Positions 26,349 to 34,769 of a DNA stretch of 64,000 nt are shown here, in pieces. Positions within the stretch are counted from its first letter, which is position 1, and each line of letters starts with the position of its first letter. The DNA is from [Lactobacillus] timonensis (GTDB lineage Bacteria; Bacillota; Bacilli; Lactobacillales; Lactobacillaceae). A program made the position numbers and the translations under genes. Where the stretch lies: positions 1,387,388-1,451,387 of the forward strand of contig NZ_LT964761.1 in assembly GCF_900240275.1 (NCBI RefSeq). Reading direction: 5' to 3'. Under the pieces are notes generated by a model. It was given only the letters and a program-made list of their open reading frames with translations. It made no database searches and was not told the origin of the DNA.

Positions 26349-28685
26349 ATGGCCAAGTCACATTACCAGTGGCAGTATCCGGATGCAGTGGATCCTGCTT
26401 TGGTCAAGCAAATTCAACAGGCTGACGAATTACCCGCAGCGGTCGCAAATATCCTGGTCCAACGTGGTTGTCAGTCGGTAGAAGAAGCGGAGGCCTTCCT
26501 TCATCCCGACGATCTGACGACAATTGTTAAGCCAGACGCTCTTCATGACATGGACAAGGCAGTGACACGGATTGAACAAGCTGTAGAAACTGGCGAAAAG
26601 ATTACGGTTTATGGGGACTACGATGCTGATGGCATCACGAGTACGTCGTTGATGTATGAAACGCTGTTGACGCTGGGAGCAAATGCTGACTACTACATTC
26701 CTGATCGTTTTCAGGATGGTTATGGACCTAACCCGACGGTTTATCAGCGTTTAATTGATGACGGAACAAAGTTGATCGTGACCGTTGACAACGGGGTGGC
26801 AGGTTTGGAGGCGTTAACGCTGGCTCATGAACGGGGAGTAGACGTGGTAGTCACAGACCACCACCAGTTTGCTGACCAGTTGCCACCGGCAGCCGCAATC
26901 GTTCACCCGCAGTATCCGGGGGTTGACTATCCCGGTGGCGACCTATCTGGGGTTGGTGTTGCCTTTAAAGTGGCCTGGGCACTACTGGAAGAATTTCCAG
27001 AGGAACTATTAGACTTGGTCGCGATCGGCGAAATTGCTGACGTGGTTTCAGTGGCTGGTGAGAATAGGACACTTATTAGTCTGGGATTACAAAAAATGCA
27101 ACAAAAACAGCGGTTGGGACTGCATGCCCTGGCCCAGCTATCCGGGGTTGACGAAGATAACGTCACGACTGAAGACATCGGGTTCCAGATCGCGCCGCGT
27201 TTGAATGCCCTTGGTCGTGTTGCTAACGCTAATGATGGTGTCCGGCTGCTAACGACTCTTAACCCGGCCGAGGCTCAATCATTGGCGGAAAAGGTTGACC
27301 ATGATAACCAGCAACGGCGGCAGTTAGTTGATCAAATTACTACCCAGGCAACGCAACAGGCACAGTCAGAGGCTAATTGTCAACGACAAACCCTGCTCAT
27401 CTGTGGTCATGGCTGGCACCAGGGCGTGTTAGGGATCGTGGCTTCACGGCTCGTAGAAGCGACTGGTAAACCAACCATTGTTGCTAGCACGGACGGCGGA
27501 CAGCTTTACAAGGGGTCCGGTCGTAGCTCGGCGGGATTCAACCTCTTCCAGGCATTGGATGGTCATCGTGACCTAATGACTGCCTTTGGAGGACACAGTC
27601 AAGCCTGTGGGTTGTCTTTTCAACAGGACGCAGGGGACAAGCTGCAAAGTGCGTTGGAAGAGGCGGCCGCTAACCAGCACTTGGCAGACAAGGGGCCGGC
27701 AAAATTAATGATTAGCGGCCAGCTATCGCCAGAAGAAATTAATCTTCTCCTGGCTAAGCAGATTCGCCGCTTAGATCCCTTTGGCCCTGGTAACGAAACA
27801 CCAGTCTTTGAAATTAAGCAGCCGCAGATTACTAGTGTGTCGACCATGGGCAAGGAGGGTAACCATCTCCGGGTTAATATTGCTGGAAATAGTGGCCGTC
27901 AGACCATTGTGGCCTTTAACCAGGGACAACTCGCACCGGTGTTAACAGCGGCCCCCGCAGGGAGTGTCAATTTTGCTGTTACCCTTAACATTAACCAGTG
28001 GAAAGGCAAGCAGAGTGTTCAACTCATGCTGAAAGACCTTCAATTTACGGCGGCAGAGGTAGTTGATTCACGAACTAGTTACCTGACGCCAGCGATGTTT
28101 AGTGAAGAGAGCAATTACATAATCTATGGTGAACAGCTACGCGAAAATGTTGCGGGAAACGCCAACGGAAAAGTCCTGAGTCCCGAGGAGGCCCGCCAAA
28201 CAGACTTTGCTGGTCAAAACGTGACGATTGTCGACTGCCCACCGAGCTTAGGCGAATTGGCAGCTGACATGATGAGCTCGCAGCAACCAGCTAAGCTACG
28301 ACTGCTGTTGTGGCCACAGCAGAGCCATGGAAGAGCAGAAGTGCCTGACCGCCAGCATTTTGCGGCTCTTTACCGCTTGTTAAAGAACCACCGTCAAATC
28401 ACCTGGCCTGCAGGTATCAAACAGCTCGCGGTTGAGTTAACGATTGCCCCAGCAACTTTAAAATTTATGATTCAGGTGTTTTATGACGGGGGATTTGTTA
28501 CAATAAAAGATGGTTTGCTGAGTTTCAACCCGTCACCTGATAAGGTCGCGCTCAGTTCGCTGCCAACTTATCAACGTCGGTTGGCCCGTCTTCAGGCGGA
28601 AAAACTGTTACTGAAGAGCGACCAGCGACGGTTGACTAACTGGGTTTATGAACAGTTGACAAACACATGGATTAAAGGAGTTTAG
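26349..28685 (+). CDS. recJ: Single-stranded-DNA-specific exonuclease RecJ
   Basis: RecJ (778 residues) is a 5'-3' ssDNA exonuclease for recombination and repair. The DHH phosphoesterase motifs are [12 protein letters not shown] near residue 81, TVDNG, and VVTDHHQF. The DHHA1 domain ([25 protein letters not shown]) and an OB-fold follow. A further C-terminal domain of about 200 residues is present, as in Firmicute YrvE-type RecJ. The start at ATG 26349 has a weak site (AAGAAAGAGTG) nearby. apt follows after five bases; recJ-apt is the standard Firmicute order and they are likely co-transcribed. Confidence 0.96.
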   Translation: MAKSHYQWQYPDAVDPALVKQIQQADELPAAVANILVQRGCQSVEEAEAFLHPDDLTTIVKPDALHDMDKAVTRIEQAVETGEKITVYGDYDADGITSTSLMYETLLTLGANADYYIPDRFQDGYGPNPTVYQRLIDDGTKLIVTVDNGVAGLEALTLAHERGVDVVVTDHHQFADQLPPAAAIVHPQYPGVDYPGGDLSGVGVAFKVAWALLEEFPEELLDLVAIGEIADVVSVAGENRTLISLGLQKMQQKQRLGLHALAQLSGVDEDNVTTEDIGFQIAPRLNALGRVANANDGVRLLTTLNPAEAQSLAEKVDHDNQQRRQLVDQITTQATQQAQSEANCQRQTLLICGHGWHQGVLGIVASRLVEATGKPTIVASTDGGQLYKGSGRSSAGFNLFQALDGHRDLMTAFGGHSQACGLSFQQDAGDKLQSALEEAAANQHLADKGPAKLMISGQLSPEEINLLLAKQIRRLDPFGPGNETPVFEIKQPQITSVSTMGKEGNHLRVNIAGNSGRQTIVAFNQGQLAPVLTAAPAGSVNFAVTLNINQWKGKQSVQLMLKDLQFTAAEVVDSRTSYLTPAMFSEESNYIIYGEQLRENVAGNANGKVLSPEEARQTDFAGQNVTIVDCPPSLGELAADMMSSQQPAKLRLLLWPQQSHGRAEVPDRQHFAALYRLLKNHRQITWPAGIKQLAVELTIAPATLKFMIQVFYDGGFVTIKDGLLSFNPSPDKVALSSLPTYQRRLARLQAEKLLLKSDQRRLTNWVYEQLTNTWIKGV

Positions 28686-28690
28686 AACGA

Positions 28691-29209
28691 ATGACCGTTG
28701 ATTATTACAAGATTGTCGATAGTATTCCGGACTTTCCGGAGAAAGGAATTATTTACCGCGACATTATGCCGTTGATGGCTAATGGCGAGGCTTTTCACCA
28801 GGCAATTGGCGAGATTGTTAACTACGCAAAAGATAAGCAGGTTGACATGGTCGTTGGTCCTGAAGCTCGTGGATTTATCGTTGGCTGTCCAATTGCCTAT
28901 GAACTAGGCGCTGGTTTTGCTGCCGCCCGTAAAAAAGGGAAACTACCACGTGAAGCAGTTAGTGCTTCGTATAATTTAGAATACGGGACAGCAACACTGC
29001 AGATGGAAAAGGATGCAATCAAACCAGGACAGCGGGTCCTGGTTGTTGACGACTTGCTAGCCACGGGCGGGACGATCGGGGCGACGATCGACCTCGTTCA
29101 CCAGTTGGGTGGTGAAGTTGTCGGTTGTGCCTTCATCATTGAGTTAAAAGACCTGCATGGTCGTGATAAGCTGACCGGCTACGATGTCAAAACACTGATG
29201 CAATACTAA
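28691..29209 (+). CDS. apt: Adenine phosphoribosyltransferase
   Basis: Apt (172 residues) salvages adenine with PRPP to AMP. The PRPP-binding motif [11 protein letters not shown] is at 118-128, and the conserved N-terminal [11 protein letters not shown] and GPEARGFI segments are present. The start follows TTAAAGGAGTTTAGAACG, directly after recJ. In the next gene a deoxyribosyltransferase also acts on nucleobases, so two purine salvage activities are side by side, although on opposite strands. Confidence 0.97.
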   Translation: MTVDYYKIVDSIPDFPEKGIIYRDIMPLMANGEAFHQAIGEIVNYAKDKQVDMVVGPEARGFIVGCPIAYELGAGFAAARKKGKLPREAVSASYNLEYGTATLQMEKDAIKPGQRVLVVDDLLATGGTIGATIDLVHQLGGEVVGCAFIIELKDLHGRDKLTGYDVKTLMQY

Positions 29210-29256
29210 AAAATCCCCGTCATACTTGGCTTGACCAAGTACGATGGGGATTGTCT
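29207..29256. terminator. Bidirectional terminator between apt and the deoxyribosyltransferase gene
   Basis: A long stem ATCCCCGTCATACTTGG / CCAAGTACGATGGGGAT with few mismatches and loop CTTGA, with As on its left. It is strong on the minus strand (six Us) and weaker on the plus strand. Confidence 0.9.
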
Positions 29257-29276
29257 TATTAATGGTTATTTTTCAG

Positions 29277-29723
29277 CTAAAAGGTCTTGCCAGTGTAAGG
29301 TCTTTTTGGCAGTTTATCAAAGTCATACGTTGCCAGTTCTTCGACGTCTTTAGTGTAGAAGCATAGTGCCTGGCCAATCATTAGGTTGAGTGGTTCGTCA
29401 AGTTCCTGCAGACAAACAACCGGGGTATGTGATGAGAAGGCATAACCAACTTCAAAAGCGGTCCCGGAGTCCATATTCTGGTGCACAAAGTCGGTAACGG
29501 CGCAGACCACGTCGGCTTTGTCAATTTCTTCGGTATCCAGCTTAAAGACGCGTTTTGCCCACTCTGGTGTAAATTGTTGTCCATTATCGTCGGTAGTATT
29601 TGTTTCCATTGGGGAGAAGAAACTATCGACAGATGGATTGGCTTTTAATGCTGCTTCAACGCGGTGAATACGGTCAATTTGCTGGTCGCTAAAGAAAGGT
29701 CCAGCAAGGTAAATACGTGCCAT
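29277..29723 (-). CDS. ntd: Nucleoside 2-deoxyribosyltransferase
   Basis: A 148-residue enzyme that moves 2-deoxyribose between purine and pyrimidine bases, a salvage activity characteristic of lactobacilli. The N-terminal IYLAGPFFSDQQ and the motif DSGTAFEVGYA (D85-A95) with the probable catalytic Glu91 support the family. It contains the active-site NMDSG region rather than the DRTase type with longer loops. The start follows AAGGAGG with good spacing. It has its own promoter and a strong terminator shared with apt. The preferred base (purine only or all) cannot be told. Confidence 0.9.
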   Translation of the reverse strand: MARIYLAGPFFSDQQIDRIHRVEAALKANPSVDSFFSPMETNTTDDNGQQFTPEWAKRVFKLDTEEIDKADVVCAVTDFVHQNMDSGTAFEVGYAFSSHTPVVCLQELDEPLNLMIGQALCFYTKDVEELATYDFDKLPKRPYTGKTF

Positions 29724-29747
29724 GATTCATTCCTCCTTGATGTCATT

Positions 29748-29776
29748 ATCTTACACGATCACGAACATTATCGCAA
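29748..29776 (-). promoter_or_regulatory. Promoter for the deoxyribosyltransferase gene
   Basis: On the minus strand TTGCGA, a 17-base spacer and TAAGAT lie about 25 bases before the start codon, in the gap after the thiolase gene. Confidence 0.65.
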
Positions 29777-29797
29777 TAAAATTAAATAAGATTCGTC

Positions 29798-31000
29798 TTA
29801 ACTGTTATTGACGCCATGGAGTAATGCCGCAACCCCCATGCCGCCGCCAACACAAAGGGAGGCAACTCCGTACTTGCTATGACGCCGACTCATTTCATAA
29901 GCTAGTGTAACAGCGATGCGCGCACCGGATGCTGCTAGGGGATGGCCAAGGGCAACTGCGCCACCGTTCGGATTGACCCGCGAACTTGGCAACCCTAACT
30001 CACGGATAACCGCCAGTGACTGGGCGGCAAAAGCTTCGTTAATTTCAAAAAGGTCCACCTGGTCAAGAGGTACTCGGCTCTTGGCTAATAGTTGACGGAT
30101 GGCAGGGATGGGGCCTAAGCCCATCACAGCAGGATCAAGGCCGACCAGCGAACCTTCATCCCAGCGGGCTAGGGGAACAATTCCTAGTTGGTCGACTAGT
30201 TGTTGACTGGCTAAAACGAGTGCTGCTGCGCCGTCGTTGATTCCCGAAGAATTGCCGGCAGTGACCACCCCATTTTGAGTAAATGCCGGCTTAAGATGGG
30301 CTAGTTTGTCCAGTGAGGAATCAGGGCGGGGCCCTTCATCGAGAGTAATGGTCTTAGTTTGACCGTGTTTCATTGGCACGGTTACCGGAACAATTTCATC
30401 ATCAAAGCGACCGGCTCGTTGTGCCGCCACCGCTTTTTTCTGACTGCTCTGGGCGAACTGGTCGAGTTCTTGTCTGGTCAGTTGGTATCGCTTGGCAACG
30501 TTTTCGGCTGTTTGCCCCATATGGTAATGATGAAAGGCGTCGATTAGCCCATCATTTTGCAGTGCATCCACGAGTTTGCCGTTACCCAAACGGTACCCAC
30601 GACGAGCATTTCGCAACAGGTAGGGGGCGTTACTCATGCTCTCCATGCCGCCAGCGAGAGCAACGGACATTTCACCAGCACGAATAAGCTGTGCAGCCAA
30701 GTTAATGCTGTGCAGTCCGGAGGCACAAACATCATTTATGGTGGTTGCCGGAACGGACTGGCTGAGTCCGGAGTTGATCGCGACTTGTCGCGCTGGGTTT
30801 TGCCCATTGCCGGCCTGAATTGCGTTGCCAAAGTAGACTTGATCAATGAGCTCGGGCTTGATTCCTGAACGCATAATCGCGGCCTTGGAGGCGATGGTTC
30901 CCAGTTGGACAGCAGAGAGGCCGGCGAGGGTGCCGTTCATTTTACCAATAGGGGTTCTTGCCGCACCGATAATGTAGACGGCAGCTGATGATACACTCAT
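29798..31000 (-). CDS. Acetyl-CoA C-acetyltransferase (thiolase)
   Basis: A 400-residue thiolase. The acyl-accepting cysteine is C92 in NDVCASGLHS, the histidine motif is GGAVALGHPLAASGAR, and the second cysteine is in SLCVGGGMG. The biosynthetic type condenses two acetyl-CoA to acetoacetyl-CoA, the first step of the mevalonate pathway. HMG-CoA synthase, which uses its product, lies 1 kb away on the other strand, supporting this role. No fatty-acid oxidation genes are present. Start ATG 31000 follows GAAGGGAA. Promoter at 31044-31072. Confidence 0.93.
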   Translation of the reverse strand: MSVSSAAVYIIGAARTPIGKMNGTLAGLSAVQLGTIASKAAIMRSGIKPELIDQVYFGNAIQAGNGQNPARQVAINSGLSQSVPATTINDVCASGLHSINLAAQLIRAGEMSVALAGGMESMSNAPYLLRNARRGYRLGNGKLVDALQNDGLIDAFHHYHMGQTAENVAKRYQLTRQELDQFAQSSQKKAVAAQRAGRFDDEIVPVTVPMKHGQTKTITLDEGPRPDSSLDKLAHLKPAFTQNGVVTAGNSSGINDGAAALVLASQQLVDQLGIVPLARWDEGSLVGLDPAVMGLGPIPAIRQLLAKSRVPLDQVDLFEINEAFAAQSLAVIRELGLPSSRVNPNGGAVALGHPLAASGARIAVTLAYEMSRRHSKYGVASLCVGGGMGVAALLHGVNNS

Positions 31001-31043
31001 AATTCATTTCCCTTCACTGATTTATTAAAAAATGACTATTCCT

Positions 31044-31072
31044 ATTGTATCCAAGCCGGAAATGAAGCACAA
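31044..31072 (-). promoter_or_regulatory. Thiolase promoter
   Basis: On the minus strand TTGTGC, a 17-base spacer and TACAAT. Its -10 shares bases with a plus-strand TTGTAT -35 candidate (31045-31050, -10 CACAAT at 31068) for the divergent membrane protein gene. Confidence 0.65.
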
Positions 31073-31112
31073 TAATTAAAGTAGTTTACACAGGAAAGAG
31101 AAGGGGAACGTT

Positions 31113-31733
31113 ATGATTTTTCTTGCATTATTTGGTGGCCTCATGCTCATTTTAAGCGGGTTTTACCTAGCTAATTCGTGGATGGAATATCACGAATGGA
31201 AGTGGGCGACCCTGCTAGTCATCGTTAGCTTGGCGATGACGGTGGTCGGGGTGGTTAAGCTGCCGTACTGGCACCATTCTAGCAACAATGCTGCTTCCAG
31301 TAGCCAGTCTACTTCGGCTAAACAGCGTGCAGCTGCTAATTCTGGAAGCTTGCAGCAGTTTGCTAACCAAATGTCAATTGCTGGTGGTAACACTGCTAGT
31401 CAGGACCAAAAGGAATCGGCAGTTTTACGTCAATTGCAGAAGGCTTACAGTAAGCTTGGCACGGTATCGTTTGATTCTTCTGACAAGACCTTTAAGGTGA
31501 CACCAACAAACGACGAGATGAAACAAGCACTGAGCCAGCTGGCACAAAGTCCGGACCAAGCCGACCAGATGGGCTGGCCAAAGTTTACTAAGTCCATCCA
31601 GCAAACGTCATCACAATTGGTTAATGTCCTGGGCAACGGGTACTCCATTACCCTCGTTAACCCAAGTGATGAGGCGAAGGCCCTTTATACCGCGAAGGAT
31701 GGTAAAACCACCTTTGACATCGCTAATCAGTAG
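31113..31733 (+). CDS. Predicted membrane protein of unknown function
   Basis: This 206-residue protein has two N-terminal hydrophobic segments (about 1-22 and 32-49) and then an extracytoplasmic or cytoplasmic region. A Ser/Ala/Asn/Gln-rich linker (about 55-85) leads to a compact C-terminal domain of about 110 residues, rich in Gln and Lys and ending FDIANQ. I do not recognise the family. The start ATG at 31113 follows AGAGAAGGGG. It is divergent from thiolase and upstream of tRNA-Ser. No terminator is seen right after it, and the tRNA promoter follows within 50 bases. The location between two mevalonate genes does not prove a link. Confidence 0.75.
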   Translation: MIFLALFGGLMLILSGFYLANSWMEYHEWKWATLLVIVSLAMTVVGVVKLPYWHHSSNNAASSSQSTSAKQRAAANSGSLQQFANQMSIAGGNTASQDQKESAVLRQLQKAYSKLGTVSFDSSDKTFKVTPTNDEMKQALSQLAQSPDQADQMGWPKFTKSIQQTSSQLVNVLGNGYSITLVNPSDEAKALYTAKDGKTTFDIANQ

Positions 31734-31780
31734 TGTTCTCGCAGCAAGGGGTTTTGTGACAATCATTTGGCAGATGGGCC

Positions 31781-31809
31781 TTTACCTTCAGTAAAGTTGT
31801 TGGTATAAT
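31781..31809 (+). promoter_or_regulatory. tRNA-Ser promoter
   Basis: TTTACC, a 17-base spacer and an extended -10 TGGTATAAT lie 17 bases before the mature tRNA. Confidence 0.75.
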
Positions 31810-31826
31810 ATGGATTGTTCAATTTT

Positions 31827-31914
31827 GGAGAGTTGGCAGAGCGGTAATGCATCGGACTCGAAATCCGACGAACCGGGTAAAACCGGCGCGCAGGTTCGAT
31901 TCCTGTACTCTCCT
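31827..31914 (+). tRNA. tRNA-Ser (anticodon CGA)
   Basis: The 88-base sequence folds as a class II tRNA. The acceptor stem is GGAGAGT / ACTCTCC, the D-stem GCA/TGC, the anticodon stem TCGGA/TCCGA with loop CTCGAAA (anticodon CGA, reading UCG). The long variable arm contains CCGG/CCGG and the T-arm is GCAGG TTCGATT CCTGT. No CCA is encoded. The base at the discriminator position is T rather than the G usual in tRNA-Ser. It is a solitary tRNA gene with its own promoter and a terminator before mvaS. Confidence 0.96.
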
Positions 31915-31942
31915 TTCTTACTGTTGAAGATTAACAGTTATT

Positions 31943-31981
31943 AAACCCCGTCAAGCTTTGCTTCGACGGGGTTTTCACATT
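31943..31981 (+). terminator. Terminator between tRNA-Ser and mvaS
   Basis: AACCCCGTCAAGC / GCTTCGACGGGGTT with a one-base bulge, then TTTTCACATTTTTT. The mvaS Shine-Dalgarno sequence begins at 31989. Confidence 0.85.
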
Positions 31982-32003
31982 TTTTATCAGAGGGTGAATG
32001 AAA

Positions 32004-33164
32004 ATGCAGATTGGAATTGACAAACTAAGTTTTGCAACAACGCCGTTTTATTTGGACATGGTTGAATTAGCCCAGGAACGTGGTGTTGACCCAAATAAGT
32101 ATTTGATTGGTATTGGTCAGGAAAAGCAGGCTGTTGTTCCCCCAACGCAGGATGCGGTTACTTTAGGAGCGGCAGCGGCTTTAAAGCTAATGACTCCGGA
32201 ATTAAAAAAGCGGATCAGCACCGTCCTGGTTGCGACTGAGTCGGGAGTGGACAACTCGAAGGCCACGGCAATTTACATTAAACGGCTGCTGGGCCTCCCT
32301 AAGTTTACCCGGGTGGTGGAACTCAAAGAAGCTTGCTATGCTGCAACTGCCGGTGTGATGATGGCCAAGGGACTGGTTGCGATGGATCCACAGTCTGCCA
32401 TATTAGTTATCGGGACGGATATTGCCCGCTATGGCATTAACACCCCGGGTGAAGTGACTCAAGGAGCTGGGGCGGTCGCAATGACCATTACTGCTAACCC
32501 CCGCCTGTTAGAACTAGACCAGGTCAGTGTGGCGGCTAGTGACGACATTATGGATTTTTGGCGCCCCCTTTATTCTGAAAACGCCATGGTTGAGGGAAAG
32601 TACTCAACTCAGATCTACATCGACTTTTTCTTGCAGACCTTTAGACGTTACCAGGAGATGACCGGCCGTCGCTTGGCAGACTTTGATGCTTTGCTTTTCC
32701 ACTTGCCGTTTACCAAGATGGGGAAGAAGGCTCTCGACGCATTGTTAGGGGATTGCAACGATGTAAATAGTCGTCGTTTACGGTCGGCGTTAACTGCCAG
32801 TCAGTTGTATTGTCGGCAAGTCGGTAACCTTTACACTGGATCTTTGTACCTGAGTCTTCTGTCATTCTTGCAGAATGGCCAGGCCAGTGCTGGCCAGCGA
32901 CTCGGTTTGTTTAGTTACGGCTCTGGGGCCGAAGGTGAATTCTACAGCGGGGTCTTAAAACCGGGATTTGCCAATCAACTTAATGACGTTTCTGTAGACC
33001 TAGCAAGTCGCCAGCAAGTGACTGTTGATGAATACGAAAAGATGTTTGACAGTCAGTTAGGATTGACGGAGAGTGATGTCAGTTTTGAAACCAGTAAAGA
33101 CCCATCGCCGTTCTTGCTAAGTGGGCAAGTGGGTCACCAGCGGCAGTATCAAGTTAATAAGTAA
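32004..33164 (+). CDS. mvaS: Hydroxymethylglutaryl-CoA synthase
   Basis: MvaS (386 residues) condenses acetyl-CoA and acetoacetyl-CoA to HMG-CoA in the mevalonate pathway, which supplies isoprenoids in lactobacilli. The catalytic cysteine lies in ELKEACYAAT and is C111 when translation starts at 32004, the same number as in the studied enterococcal enzyme. The FHLPFTKMG segment carries the catalytic histidine. An in-frame ATG at 31998 lies only three bases after AGAGGG, whereas ATG 32004 is nine bases away, so the second is preferred. The gene has little room for a promoter after the tRNA terminator. uppS, a later isoprenoid enzyme, is elsewhere in the window. Confidence 0.96.
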   Translation: MQIGIDKLSFATTPFYLDMVELAQERGVDPNKYLIGIGQEKQAVVPPTQDAVTLGAAAALKLMTPELKKRISTVLVATESGVDNSKATAIYIKRLLGLPKFTRVVELKEACYAATAGVMMAKGLVAMDPQSAILVIGTDIARYGINTPGEVTQGAGAVAMTITANPRLLELDQVSVAASDDIMDFWRPLYSENAMVEGKYSTQIYIDFFLQTFRRYQEMTGRRLADFDALLFHLPFTKMGKKALDALLGDCNDVNSRRLRSALTASQLYCRQVGNLYTGSLYLSLLSFLQNGQASAGQRLGLFSYGSGAEGEFYSGVLKPGFANQLNDVSVDLASRQQVTVDEYEKMFDSQLGLTESDVSFETSKDPSPFLLSGQVGHQRQYQVNK

Positions 33165-33171
33165 AACCATC

Positions 33172-33218
33172 GGACGAAGCGATTCCATTATTTTGACATT
33201 GCTTCGTTCATTTTTGTT
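33172..33218 (+). terminator. Terminator after mvaS
   Basis: GGACGAAGCGATT pairs with the CATTGCTTCGTTC arm, with several G-U pairs and a 15-base loop, followed by ATTTTTG. Confidence 0.65.
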
Positions 33219-33256
33219 TTTAACGACACGACCAATTTGTGTATAGGTCAGGTGGT

Positions 33257-33307
33257 AAAAATCAAAAAGCTGCCAACCTTCATCATAATGAAAGGTTCGC
33301 AGCTTTT
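33257..33307 (-). terminator. Terminator for lexA
   Basis: On the minus strand AAAAGCTGC-G-AACCTT pairs with AAGGTT-G-GCAGCTTTT, followed by TTGATTTTT. It lies 78 bases after the lexA stop. Confidence 0.85.
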
Positions 33308-33384
33308 ATTCATGCAAACTACTGTGAAAAAATTAATTCTGTTGTGAATCGGGGTGTTTTTGAATCCAAGGACCAAGCTGATAC

Positions 33385-34011
33385 TTAATCAATCGTGTCA
33401 CGCATTAGGCCAATGACCTTGCCAAGGATGCTAACGTGGTTCAGCATAATGGGGGCCATGTCATCATTTTCTGGTTGTAAACGGTAATGACCATCCTCCT
33501 TGAAAAATCGCTTGCAGGTGGCTTCATTATCTTCTGTCATTGCAATGACGACTTCACCATTTTCCGCGGTTTCTTGCCGTCTAACAATAACTTTGTCACC
33601 GTTAAGAATTCCCATATTAATCATACTGTTACCGTGAATTTCCAGCATGAAAAGATCGTCATGGTCGTTCATTGTTGGTGGGACAGGGTAGTAGTCAGTA
33701 ATATTTTGGTCGGCAAGGATTGGTTGCCCCGCAGCGACTGTTCCCAGTAATGGCATTTTGTCTGGATGGGCTTTTACACCCAATATTTGCCGCCCGGTTG
33801 AAGTGATTTCGAGCGCACGTGGTTTAGCGGGATCACGACGGAGAAATCCTTTGGCAATGAGACGGTTAATGTGGCCGTGCACCGTCGAAGTGGACGAAAG
33901 GCCAACTGCGGCACAAATTTCACGTACTGTTGGCGGATAGCCCTGGTTTTCTACTTGCTGGTAGATAAAACTCAGCACTGCCATCTGTTTGTTTTGTCCT
34001 GACTTTGCCAT
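33385..34011 (-). CDS. lexA: SOS repressor LexA
   Basis: LexA (208 residues) represses SOS genes and cleaves itself with RecA filaments. A winged-helix DNA-binding domain is N-terminal ([21 protein letters not shown]). The cleavage site is A94-G95 in TVAAGQP. The catalytic dyad is S129 (HGNSM) and K167 (ATCKRFF). The promoter carries a canonical SOS box over its -35, so lexA is autoregulated. It is divergent from ynzC and yneF, a conserved Firmicute arrangement in which the ynzC side is also SOS-controlled in B. subtilis. The start follows GGAGGTTATT. Confidence 0.97.
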   Translation of the reverse strand: MAKSGQNKQMAVLSFIYQQVENQGYPPTVREICAAVGLSSTSTVHGHINRLIAKGFLRRDPAKPRALEITSTGRQILGVKAHPDKMPLLGTVAAGQPILADQNITDYYPVPPTMNDHDDLFMLEIHGNSMINMGILNGDKVIVRRQETAENGEVVIAMTEDNEATCKRFFKEDGHYRLQPENDDMAPIMLNHVSILGKVIGLMRDTID

Positions 34012-34047
34012 AATAACCTCCGTAGTTGTTCATTTATTGATAATCTT

Positions 34048-34075
34048 ATTTTAGCATAAAAAAAACGATCTTCAA
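34048..34075 (-). promoter_or_regulatory. lexA promoter
   Basis: On the minus strand TTGAAG, a 16-base spacer and extended -10 TGCTAAAAT. The -35 overlaps the SOS box by three bases. Confidence 0.7.
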
Positions 34076-34086
34076 ACGTATGTTCG
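34073..34086. promoter_or_regulatory. SOS box (LexA operator)
   Basis: On the minus strand CGAACATACGTTTG matches the Firmicute CGAAC-N4-GTTYG consensus at every fixed position. It covers the lexA -35 and lies 19 bases before the plus-strand promoter of ynzC. Confidence 0.9.
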
Positions 34087-34104
34087 CAGAGATAGTCCGT
34101 TTTC

Positions 34105-34133
34105 TTGATAAAAATTAGCCGTTTCTGTACACT
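34105..34133 (+). promoter_or_regulatory. ynzC promoter
   Basis: TTGATA, a 17-base spacer and TACACT, about 22 bases before the ynzC Shine-Dalgarno sequence. Confidence 0.65.
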
Positions 34134-34165
34134 TAGGGTATTAGATGAATGAACGAGGTGCACTT

Positions 34166-34417
34166 ATGGCAAAGGAAAATGAACAGGATAAGCTACTTAA
34201 ACGGATTAACGAGTTAGCAAAGAAAAATAAGGCAGAGGGACTGACAGCTGACGAAAAAAAGGAACGTGAGCAGCTTCGTCAACAGTACCTAGCTAACTTC
34301 CGTGCAGCTTTTCGCAGTAATCTCGAACATACGAAGTTTTACAACCAAGAAGGGAAAGAGGTTACCCCTGAAAAATTACGACAAGCACAACGGAAAAGCG
34401 GTTTAAGAAAGGACTAA
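34166..34417 (+). CDS. DUF896 (YnzC-like) protein
   Basis: An 83-residue cytosolic protein of the DUF896/YnzC family, recognisable by LLKRINELAKKNKAEGLTADEKKEREQLRQQYLANFRAAFR. YnzC is a helix-hairpin protein with no established function; in B. subtilis it lies in the SOS-induced yneA-yneB-ynzC operon. Here it is divergent from lexA with an SOS box between them. The frame opens at 34145, but GAGGTG sits five bases before the ATG at 34166, giving the typical N-terminus. No yneA-like division inhibitor is present between lexA and this gene. Confidence 0.9.
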   Translation: MAKENEQDKLLKRINELAKKNKAEGLTADEKKEREQLRQQYLANFRAAFRSNLEHTKFYNQEGKEVTPEKLRQAQRKSGLRKD

Positions 34418-34431
34418 GTTGATAATTAGGC

Positions 34432-34460
34432 TTTTCAATGACGCAGAGATTGTGTAAGAT
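34432..34460 (+). promoter_or_regulatory. yneF promoter
   Basis: TTTTCA, a 17-base spacer and TAAGAT lie about 28 bases before the AAGGAGG of the next gene. Confidence 0.45.
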
Positions 34461-34497
34461 AGTTGAGTGAATCGTAATTTCAAGGAGGAAAAAGATA

Positions 34498-34725
34498 GTG
34501 TCCGGTTTAACAATTCTTTTCATTATCATTGCCCTAATTATCGGGGTAGTTATTGGCTTTTTTGGCGCACGTCGTTACATGGAAAACTACCTGCGCAACA
34601 ATCCACCAATTACTGAAGAAATGTTACGTTCAATGATGATGCAGATGGGCCAAAAGCCATCGAACCGTAAACTGCACCAAATGATGCAGATGATGAAGGT
34701 TCAAGCAAAAAAGGCTAACAAGTAA
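34498..34725 (+). CDS. YneF family membrane protein (UPF0154)
   Basis: A 75-residue protein with a single N-terminal membrane helix (about 3-23) and a short cytosolic part with [31 protein letters not shown], characteristic of the YneF/UPF0154 family. Start is GTG at 34498 behind CAAGGAGGAAAAAGATA. Function is unknown in all organisms that I know of. It is next to ynzC, in the same order as in B. subtilis. The C-terminal half is rich in methionine and lysine. Confidence 0.9.
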   Translation: MSGLTILFIIIALIIGVVIGFFGARRYMENYLRNNPPITEEMLRSMMMQMGQKPSNRKLHQMMQMMKVQAKKANK

Positions 34726-34769
34726 AAAATAGGGAGTCGCTGCTGCGGCTCCTTTCTTTCTGCTCTGTT

